Of a stretch of 64,000 nt of DNA, positions 8,172 through 16,574 are shown piece by piece. The DNA is from Tunicatimonas sp964551335. Its GTDB lineage: Bacteria; Bacteroidota; Bacteroidia; Cytophagales; Cyclobacteriaceae. Below the pieces are notes generated by a model that was not told the DNA's origin, did not search any database, and saw nothing but the letters and a program-made list of their open reading frames with translations. Position 1 is the first letter of the stretch. The number at the start of each line of letters is the position of its first letter. The DNA is taken from assembly GCA_964551335.1 (NCBI GenBank), contig CAZKCO010000034.1:11084-75083 (forward strand). Reading direction: 5' to 3'. The position numbers and the translations under genes are program-made.

Positions 8172-9503
8172 ATGAACTACGGACGACTTTGGTTTTGGTC
8201 AATCACAGTGGCTTTAGGAGGCTTTTTATTTGGCTTTGATACCGCTGTGATCTCCGGAGCAGAACAAACCATTCAGAAAATATGGGATTTAAGCGCTTGG
8301 GAGCATGGTTTTACGGTTTCTATTGCGCTTATAGGTACCGTATTCGGTGCGTTGTTCGGTGGTATTCCCTCTGATCGGCTAGGCCGTAAAAAAACCTTAT
8401 TCTGGATTGCTGCCTTCTATCTGATATCGGCAGTAGGTTCGGCCCTAGCCACTGATTGGTACGTTTTCCTGCTTTTTCGCTTTCTGGGCGGACTGGGAGT
8501 GGGAGCCTCTTCGGTGGCAGCACCTATGTACATCTCTGAAATTTCCCCGCCCGAATCAAGAGGAAAGCTGGTAGCGCTGTTTCAGTTTAATATCGTCTTC
8601 GGTATTCTCATCGCCTACCTTTCTAACTACTTGATAGAGGGAAGTAGTACTAACGACTGGCGGTGGATGCTAGGCGTAGAGGCATTTCCCGCGCTGATAT
8701 TTCTGATTTCAATTCTGTTTGTGCCGGAAAGTCCGCGCTGGCTTATCCTGAAACGCAATGATGTGGAGCAGGCCCATAGTGTCTTAGCGATGATCGACCC
8801 CGAACGAGCCGACCAGGAGGTGCAGGATATTAAGAATACGACGTTAGAAGCTGATGTTTCTACCGAAAAGCTATTTTCTTCTCGCTATCGTAAGCCAGTT
8901 ACATTGGCTATCCTATTCGCCGTTTTCAATCAGTTTTCTGGCATCAATGCTATTATCTATTACGCCCCGCGTATCTTGGAAATGACGGGTTTAGGTACGC
9001 AAACAGCTTTACTATCTACTGCCGGTATTGGCATCGTAAACTTTCTAGCTACGTTAGTCGCCCTGAGTATGATTGACCGTGTGGGTCGCCAAAAACTAAT
9101 GCTGATCGGCTCATTTGGACTAATACTTACTCTAGGTCTGGTAGCCCGCGCCTTCTTTGTGGAGGCGTTCGGTATCTGGGTGCCGATCTACCTATTTGTC
9201 TACATCGCTTTCTTCGCCTTCTCGCAAGGGGCCGTTATCTGGGTATTTATTTCCGAAATTTTCCCGAACCGGGTACGGGCATCAGGGCAGGCACTGGGTA
9301 GCTTCACCCACTGGCTGATGGCAGCACTCATTGCCTTCATCTTCCCGGTGATTGCCGAAGGCTTGGGTGGTGGGCCCACCTTCGCTATCTTCTGCGGGAT
9401 GATGGTATTACAACTGCTCTTCGTCTGGAAAATGATGCCCGAAACCAAGGGTAAATCGCTGGAAGAGCTTGAACTCAACCTGACTTATGAAAAAGCTAAA
9501 TAA
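8172..9503 (+). CDS. MFS sugar porter (probable fructose uptake)
   Basis: The 443-residue protein has twelve predicted membrane helices and the sugar-porter signatures GGFLFGFDTAVISG in helix 1, DRLGRKK between helices 2 and 3, PESPRWL after helix 6, DRVGRQK and a terminal PETKGKSLEELE. It imports a hexose by proton symport or facilitated diffusion through the inner membrane. The next genes, a PfkB sugar kinase and a GH32 enzyme, make fructose the likely substrate. Its last 17 bases overlap the kinase gene. Confidence 0.92.
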   Translation: MNYGRLWFWSITVALGGFLFGFDTAVISGAEQTIQKIWDLSAWEHGFTVSIALIGTVFGALFGGIPSDRLGRKKTLFWIAAFYLISAVGSALATDWYVFLLFRFLGGLGVGASSVAAPMYISEISPPESRGKLVALFQFNIVFGILIAYLSNYLIEGSSTNDWRWMLGVEAFPALIFLISILFVPESPRWLILKRNDVEQAHSVLAMIDPERADQEVQDIKNTTLEADVSTEKLFSSRYRKPVTLAILFAVFNQFSGINAIIYYAPRILEMTGLGTQTALLSTAGIGIVNFLATLVALSMIDRVGRQKLMLIGSFGLILTLGLVARAFFVEAFGIWVPIYLFVYIAFFAFSQGAVIWVFISEIFPNRVRASGQALGSFTHWLMAALIAFIFPVIAEGLGGGPTFAIFCGMMVLQLLFVWKMMPETKGKSLEELELNLTYEKAK

Positions 9504-10383
9504 ACGGGCTGTTTGCTTCGGGGAAATGCTGTACGACTATCTGCCCAGCGGTAAGTACCCTGGTGGGGCTCCTATGAATGTGGCCGTGCACATGCAGCAA
9601 CAGGGAACCGATACCCAGTTTATATCCAGCGTGGGAAAGGATACCGACGGAGAAGCGCTACAGCAGTATCTGAAGGAACGAGGATTGTCTACCGAGCTTA
9701 TTCAAACAGATGCCGATCATCCTACCGGAAAAGTGATTGCCGACGTGAGCCAGTCGGACAATGTGAAGTATGATATTCTTCAGCCCGTAGCCTGGGATTT
9801 TATTCGCCCTACCGAAGAAGCGGTACAAGCAGTGGAGCGAGCCGATCTACTGCTCTACGGAAGTCTGGCCTGCCGCCATGAGGTTACCCGCAATACATTA
9901 CATTCATTATTATCACAAGCCAAGCAAACCGCCCTTGACGTGAACTTACGTGCCCCCTTCTACTCTCCCGCCCTTATTGAAGAGTTACTAAAACCTGCTA
10001 ATCTGGTAAAGGTCAACGAAGAAGAATTTGCGTTACTTTCGGAGTGGTATCTGGATGGCAGTACAGCCGAGACCGCCATGCGGAAGTTTATGCAGAAATT
10101 TGATGTGAGCACGCTATGCATCACGCAGGGGGCTAAGGGAGCAATGCTGCTGTACGAAGAACAGTTATACTTCCAACCCAGCTTTCCGGTAAACATAGCA
10201 GATACGGTGGGCAGCGGCGATTCATTTCTGGCTACTTTGCTTACGGGCTTGCTACAGGAAAAGCCGCCGGAAGATTGTTTACGCTACGCCTGCGCTGTGG
10301 GAGCCTACGTAGCTACCCAAACTGGAGCTACTCCGGCGCTGGATACGGCAGCTATTGAAAAAATTCTAGCCCACCCTTCGTAA
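9487..10383 (+). CDS. PfkB-family fructokinase
   Basis: A ribokinase-fold sugar kinase of 298 residues. The N-terminal YPGGAPMNVAVHM segment binds sugar; DTVGSGDSF (GSGD at about 242-245) carries the anion hole and catalytic base Asp245. Family members phosphorylate fructose to fructose 6-phosphate with ATP. The gene overlaps the transporter and precedes a fructan hydrolase by 48 bp, so a fructose role is well supported by context. Confidence 0.9.
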   Translation: MKKLNKRAVCFGEMLYDYLPSGKYPGGAPMNVAVHMQQQGTDTQFISSVGKDTDGEALQQYLKERGLSTELIQTDADHPTGKVIADVSQSDNVKYDILQPVAWDFIRPTEEAVQAVERADLLLYGSLACRHEVTRNTLHSLLSQAKQTALDVNLRAPFYSPALIEELLKPANLVKVNEEEFALLSEWYLDGSTAETAMRKFMQKFDVSTLCITQGAKGAMLLYEEQLYFQPSFPVNIADTVGSGDSFLATLLTGLLQEKPPEDCLRYACAVGAYVATQTGATPALDTAAIEKILAHPS

Positions 10384-10431
10384 ACTTAGCTCCCGATTTT
10401 AAGATTATCAAGTACAGACTACGCTAACGCT

Positions 10432-12054
10432 ATGATCAAATCTATTTACTCTCTGCTAGTAGCAGTTATTGGTTTATTAACCATTATGATGAGCTGCCAG
10501 CCTTCTACGACTGAAACGGCAGATGCTACCTCGGCCGATACCGTCGCTACTGGAGAACAGCACCGCCTGGTGTATCACTTTACCCCACCCGAGCAGTGGA
10601 TGAACGACCCTAACGGAATGTTTTTTTACGACGGCGAGTACCATCTCTTTTACCAGCACTACCCCGACAGCAACGTGTGGGGCCCCATGCACTGGGGGCA
10701 CGCCGTAAGCGAAGACTTGGTACACTGGGAGCATCTGCCGATTGCCCTGTATCCCGACAGCCTGGGTTATATCTTCTCCGGTAGTGCCGTAGTTGATGTG
10801 AACAATACTTCGGGATTAGGTGCAGAAGGCAACCCACCGATGATTGCTATTTTCACCTATCATGACCCTCCCGGAGAAGATGAAGACCAGGATGATTACC
10901 TTCAGACCCAGGGCATAGCGTACAGCAACGACCGCGGGCGCTCCTGGACTAAGTACGAAGGCAATCCGGTGATAGAAAACCCCGGCATTAAAGACTTCCG
11001 TGATCCTAAAGTGTTCTGGTACGATCCGGGGCAAAATCGGACCGCCGGGCGGTGGGTGATGATACTGGCGGTAGCTGACCGTATACACCTGTATGAATCG
11101 CCTAACCTGACGGAATGGAATTTTCTGAGTGAATTTGGCGAAAACAGCGGCTCCCACGGCGGAGTATGGGAATGCCCCGATCTATTTGCGCTGACCACCG
11201 ATAGCGGCGAGGAACGGTGGGTGCTGCTGCTCAGCATTAATCCGGGCGGGCCTAACGGTGGCTCAGCTACGCAGTACTTCGTCGGAGACTTCGATGGCAC
11301 CACCTTCACCAATGATAATCCGGAAGATATGTCGCTCTGGCTGGATTACGGCAAAGATAACTACGCCGGGGTTAGCTGGTCGGATATTCCTCCGTCAGAC
11401 GGGCGACGAATTTTTCTGGGCTGGATGAGCAACTGGCAGTACGGGCAGGAAGTACCTACCTACACTTGGCGTAGTGCCATGACGGTGCCCCGTACCCTGC
11501 ATTTGGTAGAAACCGAAGCCGGTTTGCGGGTAGCCTCCCGCCCGGTAGAGGAATTAGAAGTGCTACGAACCAATAATGTTGCCCTAGAAGCTATGACCCT
11601 GGAGGGCAACCAGAATATGAGCTCTCAGCTCAGCCAGCCTTCTTCTACCTTAGAATTAACCGTTGATTTTGACTTAAGTGAGGCAATCGCCAGTGAAGTA
11701 GGCATAAGATTATCTAATAGCCTGGGCGAAGAGCTGATTGTGGGCTACAATCTGGCCGATCAGCAGTATTTTGTTGACCGGAGTAATGCTGGCAAAACTG
11801 ACTTTTCTGCCGACTTTCCGGGTCGGTTTACGGCCGACCGGGTGGGCGACGGAAGTACGTTGAGCATGCACCTGTTCATTGATGTGGCTTCGGTAGAGCT
11901 TTTTGGCGACGATGGCACCACCGTCATGTCCAACGTGTTTTTCCCGAATGAGAATTTCACCCAGGTAGAGTTGTTCGCTGAAGGAGGAGCGGTATCTGTT
12001 ACCGGCGGGCAGTTGTACAATTTATCGGAGCAGTCGGTGATTACCGCCCGATAA
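10432..12054 (+). CDS. GH32 fructan/sucrose hydrolase lipoprotein
   Basis: A lipoprotein signal ends at Cys22. The GH32 five-bladed catalytic domain has nucleophile Asp59 in WMNDPNGM, the FRDP transition-state stabiliser (about 189-192) and acid/base Glu247 in WECPD. A C-terminal beta-sandwich (about 385-535) completes the usual layout. Members release fructose from levan, inulin or sucrose. As a lipoprotein it probably sits on the cell surface or in the periplasm and feeds the adjacent porter and fructokinase. There is no SusC/SusD pair nearby, so short fructans or sucrose seem likelier than long polymers. Confidence 0.93.
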   Translation: MIKSIYSLLVAVIGLLTIMMSCQPSTTETADATSADTVATGEQHRLVYHFTPPEQWMNDPNGMFFYDGEYHLFYQHYPDSNVWGPMHWGHAVSEDLVHWEHLPIALYPDSLGYIFSGSAVVDVNNTSGLGAEGNPPMIAIFTYHDPPGEDEDQDDYLQTQGIAYSNDRGRSWTKYEGNPVIENPGIKDFRDPKVFWYDPGQNRTAGRWVMILAVADRIHLYESPNLTEWNFLSEFGENSGSHGGVWECPDLFALTTDSGEERWVLLLSINPGGPNGGSATQYFVGDFDGTTFTNDNPEDMSLWLDYGKDNYAGVSWSDIPPSDGRRIFLGWMSNWQYGQEVPTYTWRSAMTVPRTLHLVETEAGLRVASRPVEELEVLRTNNVALEAMTLEGNQNMSSQLSQPSSTLELTVDFDLSEAIASEVGIRLSNSLGEELIVGYNLADQQYFVDRSNAGKTDFSADFPGRFTADRVGDGSTLSMHLFIDVASVELFGDDGTTVMSNVFFPNENFTQVELFAEGGAVSVTGGQLYNLSEQSVITAR

Positions 12055-12068
12055 AAGTGAAGAGGCAG

Positions 12069-12084
12069 CTTATCACCTGATAAG
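12069..12084 (+). terminator. Weak hairpin after the GH32 gene
   Basis: CTTATCA and TGATAAG arms with a very short loop are followed by AAATTTTG. It stands 15 bases after the GH32 stop codon and could end the fructan operon. The loop is tight and the T run short, so support is modest. Confidence 0.35.
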
Positions 12085-12139
12085 AAATTTTGTGGTAGAT
12101 TCAGTAGTAGGTCTTCCGGAATCGACAGATCTCTGCTGA

Positions 12140-12147
12140 TAGATTTG
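12140..12147 (+). promoter_or_regulatory. Putative Bacteroidota -7 box
   Basis: TAGATTTG matches the TAnnTTTG -7 consensus of the Bacteroidota primary sigma factor and lies 50 bases before the next start codon. A -33 TTG at the proper distance was not found. Confidence 0.3.
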
Positions 12148-12196
12148 ATAAAAATCATTAATTTATCTATTCTATCCGATACCAAGGTTCGCGCGC

Positions 12197-12961
12197 ATGA
12201 GAGGGCTTTTCAACATTGGTTTGTTTAACGTCAACGTGTTTATAGCAGTATGCCTGGTTGGCCTACTGCTCTGGGGGCCTCTAACTGCCCAGTCGGCAAA
12301 ATTTTTTAGAGTACAGGCCGGGGAGATTCCGGTGCAGGTGCTTCCTCAGGAGGCCCGGTTTCGCTTTGCTGATTTTAGGTGGGGAAAGGCCTTTTTCCAT
12401 AATGGCCAGACGGCCAGTGCCAAGGTCAACTACAACATACTGTACGAAGAGATGCAGTTTATTGACCGCCAGCAGGATACGCTGACTATTGCCAACGAAC
12501 CAACGGTGGAGAAAGTAGTAGTGGACGATACTCATTTCTACCATCACCCGGATTACGGTTATCTGGAAGTGCTAGCCGACTTTACCAGCTGTAAACTGGC
12601 TAGCAGCCGAAGGCTTCAAGAAATAAGAGATGAAGACCTGGGTTCCAGCAACTCTCTCGCTGGTCTTTACGAATTACGGTCAACAAACCCTAACCAAATA
12701 GTACAGCCAGTGAGCCCCGGGGTCACTGAACAGGAATTTTACAACCAACCGGCTCGTCAATCTCTCACCTTGGTTCTCATGGAAGACTACTACTTTATGG
12801 ACTTTAACCGGCGTTGGTATCCGGCCCAGAAATCCAATATCAAAAAAGTTTTTCGTGCCCACCAACGGAAGGTTACCCGGTTTATAGATGAGGAGAAAAT
12901 CAATTTTAACAATGCCCAGGACTTGACTAAACTCCTTCGCTTTTGCAGCGAATTGGAATAG
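12197..12961 (+). CDS. Secreted protein of unknown function
   Basis: A 254-residue protein with an N-terminal signal or anchor (hydrophobic about 10-32, ending LTAQS). The mature chain starts KFFRVQAGEIPVQVLP, is rich in aromatic and charged residues and has one pair of cysteines far apart. The layout, a signal followed by repeated beta strands such as FFHNGQTASAKVNYNILYEEM and YGYLEVLADF, resembles uncharacterised exported Bacteroidota proteins. No family or function is recognised. It is convergent with the cytolysin-like operon. Confidence 0.7.
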   Translation: MRGLFNIGLFNVNVFIAVCLVGLLLWGPLTAQSAKFFRVQAGEIPVQVLPQEARFRFADFRWGKAFFHNGQTASAKVNYNILYEEMQFIDRQQDTLTIANEPTVEKVVVDDTHFYHHPDYGYLEVLADFTSCKLASSRRLQEIRDEDLGSSNSLAGLYELRSTNPNQIVQPVSPGVTEQEFYNQPARQSLTLVLMEDYYFMDFNRRWYPAQKSNIKKVFRAHQRKVTRFIDEEKINFNNAQDLTKLLRFCSELE

Positions 12962-12988
12962 GAAACAGCGGACCAGTTAGCTATTCGG

Positions 12989-13031
12989 AAAAAAGCCCAC
13001 TTCGGAAGAGTGAAGTACTTCCGAAGTGGGC
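12989..13031 (-). terminator. Strong terminator of the cytolysin-like operon
   Basis: Perfect 14-bp arms GCCCACTTCGGAAG (12995-13008) and CTTCCGAAGTGGGC (13018-13031) flank a 9-nt loop. On the minus strand the hairpin is followed by six T residues (12994-12989), 28 bases after the last cytolysin gene. It may also stop plus-strand transcripts, with a poorer T tract. Confidence 0.88.
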
Positions 13032-13058
13032 AATTAAATTACTGTATAAGGGAAACTT

Positions 13059-14918
13059 CTAAAGATCAAAGGGGCCAATAGAACCGTACGATCCGTTTCC
13101 GGTTACATCTCCGATAATACAATACTCATCACCTACATCATTGAAAAATAGGTAAAATGGAAGCTGGTTACCCCGATAAAAGCCAATGCCGGCTCCTACC
13201 TTCTTGGTAGTGAACGGTAACTCAATACCGATGAATTTCTCAGTACTTTCTACTCTTCCGAATTCTTTTGTACTTCTATTATACCTCGAATAGGTAGTTC
13301 CGTCTCTATTAAAAGCCCAGCGGACTGGCGGGTCTGTATTTTCAAAAACCAGCGCGCCTATACCATTCAGGGCAAATGGATTATCATTCTCCGTTAAATC
13401 AGTGATCGGTCGGGGTTCATCACTCCAGCCTCCACTCGAATTTAAATAAGCATATTGAGTACCCGAACCGTCTACGACCATAATCCAGCCATCGCTCACA
13501 TTGTTTCCATCGATATTAGTAGCGGCTCCAATAGCATCAAACGGAGGTGGTTCAATCCCCAGTTCTGCAATAGGAAAAGGACCTTCCAGTAAATCTATGT
13601 CAGATCGCATAAATTGCTTTCCATCCTGACTGATCAGGATAAATTCGGTGCCCTCACGAGCGTAAGCAGCACCTACTGGGCCCATACGGTCCAGCACCTG
13701 CCCTTTCCAATGAGCGGTGAAAGGTGGCTCGCCGCCGGGCGGGGCTGGTTCGCAGTTGGTTACGTCGTACTCAGTGGCTAACTGTACACTCACAATCTGG
13801 TTGGTAGCTACGCTGCGTACTACGTAGCTGATGGGCAAACCCGTAGAGATGGTGGTGCTCTCGGCCAGCAGTGTTACCAGCCGGTTTAAATCAGTTTCGC
13901 CCACAGTAAGCAAACTAGTGCTGGCTTCGCCCCCGAAGGCCATTACTTTAATTTTTAGGTTTTCTAGCTCAGATAATGAGTTGCCCGATATATCTACGTC
14001 GACTGAGTTAACTACTCCGCTAAACGAGGCCTGTATTTGAGTTTCCATTTCGGTATACGACGAAGTAGACTCAATCAGCATGTAGTATATTCTTCCGTAG
14101 GTAACGTCTGAGATGTAGGTAGCGGGGTTGCCTTCCTGCACGTAGCGCCGTAAGTCGTCGGGAGTGACGCTGGGGGCAAACAGTCCGTCCAGGCTGGTGG
14201 GAATATCAAAGCTCATGGTGTAGAAACTCTGGTTCAGTTCTACCAGAATGCGGTTCAAACTGGAGCCGGAACTGAAGCTGAAGTCGGAGCTAACATCCAC
14301 AAAGGCTGATTCGTAGTCGATGCCCAACTCCAAAGCTAAGGCCTGCTCGCTCTGCACCTGGCTGTACTTGAATACGAAGTTGGCGGGTAAATCATCGGGC
14401 GCACTGGCAATAATCTGGTTCATAGCGTTTTGGATAGAGCTTTTTGCTACTTCGTCTACCGTGAAACTGGAAGCTAGATTACCGTTATTCAGATCGTAAG
14501 AAATGGTGCCACCTGCCCGATCCACTGCAATCACATCGGGCGTAGCCTGCTTGAGGGATTTACCCTGCAATAAGCTACCGGGATAGATCACCGAAGCATT
14601 AGGGTTAAATAACGGAAAGCCGTTGCTGCCGCCGCCCGGGGCCAGCGCACTGTAAGTAGTAGTGGTGCAGTTCCACACCTCCCCGTCAATAACTTCGTTG
14701 CTCTCGGTTTCTTCCACTACCTCTTCTGACTGGGTGACTGGCTCCAGATTGCCTCCAGCGCCAATTACCTGATCAAAATTTTCCTCTTCCGGTTCGGGTA
14801 CACCCCCGCCGTCTCCTTCTTCTTCACTGCAGGCAGTTAAAAATAGCCATCCGAAAAGAATAATTATAATTAGTTGCGATAATGAGGTGGGTAACCTCCA
14901 AATGGTTTGATCTATCAT
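13059..14918 (-). CDS. CDC-like pore-forming lipoprotein with propeller-type C-terminus
   Basis: The 619-residue protein has a lipoprotein signal (LTAC, Cys30) followed directly by SEEEGD, an acidic stretch like the surface-export signal of Bacteroidota lipoproteins. Residues about 85-390 match the cholesterol-dependent cytolysin (thiol-activated cytolysin) core: IYPGSLLQGKSL, a long mixed helix/strand domain with Ser/Gly-rich transmembrane-hairpin regions, SFYTMSFDIP, FAPSVTPDDLRR, the hallmark DVTYGRIYY (271-279) and VMAFGGEAS (325-333). The cholesterol-binding undecapeptide of classical domain 4 is absent. Instead about 408-619 form four ~50-residue repeats starting VGAAYAR, IGAATNI, IGALVFE and AGIGFYR, suggesting a hemopexin-like four-bladed propeller (inference). 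It follows its paralogue by 43 bp in one operon. It may be the recognition or pore partner. Confidence 0.85.
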   Translation of the reverse strand: MIDQTIWRLPTSLSQLIIIILFGWLFLTACSEEEGDGGGVPEPEEENFDQVIGAGGNLEPVTQSEEVVEETESNEVIDGEVWNCTTTTYSALAPGGGSNGFPLFNPNASVIYPGSLLQGKSLKQATPDVIAVDRAGGTISYDLNNGNLASSFTVDEVAKSSIQNAMNQIIASAPDDLPANFVFKYSQVQSEQALALELGIDYESAFVDVSSDFSFSSGSSLNRILVELNQSFYTMSFDIPTSLDGLFAPSVTPDDLRRYVQEGNPATYISDVTYGRIYYMLIESTSSYTEMETQIQASFSGVVNSVDVDISGNSLSELENLKIKVMAFGGEASTSLLTVGETDLNRLVTLLAESTTISTGLPISYVVRSVATNQIVSVQLATEYDVTNCEPAPPGGEPPFTAHWKGQVLDRMGPVGAAYAREGTEFILISQDGKQFMRSDIDLLEGPFPIAELGIEPPPFDAIGAATNIDGNNVSDGWIMVVDGSGTQYAYLNSSGGWSDEPRPITDLTENDNPFALNGIGALVFENTDPPVRWAFNRDGTTYSRYNRSTKEFGRVESTEKFIGIELPFTTKKVGAGIGFYRGNQLPFYLFFNDVGDEYCIIGDVTGNGSYGSIGPFDL

Positions 14919-14961
14919 GGTATGGGATAAAATTTAAGTTTGAATATTTTTGTTGGAATTA

Positions 14962-16548
14962 TTAGTACTTCCATTCTAGTCGTAGAGTCATAGAAAAGCT
15001 ACCGCCGTTCACGGTAATGCTACCGGGAGTGGGATTGGCCGAGCGAGGACCGTAGCTGTTCCAGTTAATAGAAATAGTTTGCATTTTGTCGGTGCCGCCA
15101 AACTCGCCGTCTTTATCAATGGTTAGCCCATCGTCAGCGTCGTGAAATTCTAGCTTGAAGGATTGTGACAGGTTGTTTACCTCGTGGGTAATGAGTCTGC
15201 CATTTTCCTTTTTCCAATCTTTAGGCAGATCGCTCGACTGTAGGTTGCCGAACTGTTCGTTTTGGTACTCGGCAGTAATTTTGTTGCCCTGCCGAATGGT
15301 GAAGAATACATCCGGGCGTTGGGCATTGCCAATTCCGAAATCCCAATCTGAGCTGGTATCGGCCGACTTAAGCGTGAACTTGGTTATATTCACCCCGCGA
15401 GGCACGCGCTGGCAATCGGATACGTCGTACTCGGCCGCTCCGCCAATGCGGAACAGGTTGTTACTAGCCAGGTAGCGTACTTTGTACTGTACCGGCACGC
15501 CCAGCGACGGGTCGCTTCCCCCGTTTCGGATGAAATCGTAAGCCTTTTGCACAGTAGCCATACCGGCTCCGCCCGAGACGTTATCTGCTTCCTGAGCACT
15601 TCCGCCCAGAATGGCTACTTCAAAGGTAGCATTCTCAATTCTTTGGTCATACGAAGCATCAGATTCACCCGTGATCTTGGCTAGTCCTTTGCGTACTTCT
15701 ACTTCCAGGCTGGCATCGGCCGAAAAATCGGTCCCCCGGTAGGTGTAGCGCCCTACCAGCATTCGGCCGTAGGCTACCTCCGAGATGTAGCCTAATGGAT
15801 TGTCTTCGGTGGTAGCTTCCGAAAGTTGTTCGGCCCGTACCGAATTTCCGAAGAACTCAGCGGGGCTGGCAGGGTTGGCGATGGAAACTGTATGATAGAC
15901 TTGATAAAACTGAATGAATACGCTGCGCTCTTCTACGGAGTTCTCTATTTTCAGGTCGCTACGCACCGAGTTACCGAGGTACTTGGCATCAATGCCTAAC
16001 TGAAGCATGGCTTGCTCCAGCGAGTAGGCTTCGGTGACCTTGAATTTTACGTTGGCGGCAAAGTCGCCCTGATCCTGCTCCATCTCCCGGATAGCTTTAT
16101 CCACGTTCCCCCGCTGCGAAGGATCATCAACAGTTCGAATGTCGCCTAACGTGCTAGAGACTTCTAGCGGGGCTCGCTCAAACCCACCAATGGTATTGAT
16201 ATCGCCCAAGTCACGCAAATCTTTCAGCTTGATAATGGCTCCCGGGTACAGCCCGGCGGTGTTGGTGGCCGCTAGATCATCAAAAGCTGATAGCGTTAGA
16301 TTCTCCAGTACGTCTACCCGCTGAATACGGCGCACATCGCAGGTAAATTTTTTGCCATCCGAAGCCGTGGGGTCTTCCCGGTCGGCTTCCGATTCAATCA
16401 GCGTATCCTGGGGTACATCAAACTCAAAGCTATTGAGTAAGATGTCGTTAATGGCCGTTTCTTGCAGGTGGCGGCTTAGCTCGCTGGTATCTTCCCGACA
16501 GGCGGTTCCGACGCAAAATAGGGTGATGAGAAGTATGATCTTTTTCAT
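14962..16548 (-). CDS. CDC-like pore-forming lipoprotein with C2-like C-terminus
   Basis: A 528-residue paralogue of the next gene. The lipoprotein Cys17 (GTAC) is followed by acidic REDTSE. The CDC core spans about 65-380: GLYPGAIIKLKDL, FYQVYHTVSIANP (214-226), YISEVAYGRM (254-263), FEVAILGGSAQE (309-320) and YKVRYLASNNL before the AEYDVSDC junction (372-379). The C-terminal part, about 385-528, is a different beta-sandwich with PDVFFTIRQGN and an acidic EFHDADDG loop, similar to a C2 or calcium-binding sandwich (inference). The undecapeptide of classical toxins is missing. Two unequal CDC-like proteins in tandem fit the long/short CDCL pairs known from Bacteroidota such as Elizabethkingia. 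Target, cleavage and partner role are not visible. Confidence 0.85.
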   Translation of the reverse strand: MKKIILLITLFCVGTACREDTSELSRHLQETAINDILLNSFEFDVPQDTLIESEADREDPTASDGKKFTCDVRRIQRVDVLENLTLSAFDDLAATNTAGLYPGAIIKLKDLRDLGDINTIGGFERAPLEVSSTLGDIRTVDDPSQRGNVDKAIREMEQDQGDFAANVKFKVTEAYSLEQAMLQLGIDAKYLGNSVRSDLKIENSVEERSVFIQFYQVYHTVSIANPASPAEFFGNSVRAEQLSEATTEDNPLGYISEVAYGRMLVGRYTYRGTDFSADASLEVEVRKGLAKITGESDASYDQRIENATFEVAILGGSAQEADNVSGGAGMATVQKAYDFIRNGGSDPSLGVPVQYKVRYLASNNLFRIGGAAEYDVSDCQRVPRGVNITKFTLKSADTSSDWDFGIGNAQRPDVFFTIRQGNKITAEYQNEQFGNLQSSDLPKDWKKENGRLITHEVNNLSQSFKLEFHDADDGLTIDKDGEFGGTDKMQTISINWNSYGPRSANPTPGSITVNGGSFSMTLRLEWKY

Positions 16549-16574
16549 GAAATAGTGAATGTAGCGGTGGAAAC

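Noticed and set aside
12995..13031. Long hairpin considered as an attachment site or mobile-element end
   Set aside because: The T run and its place just after an operon explain it as a terminator; no integrase or flanking repeat is present.
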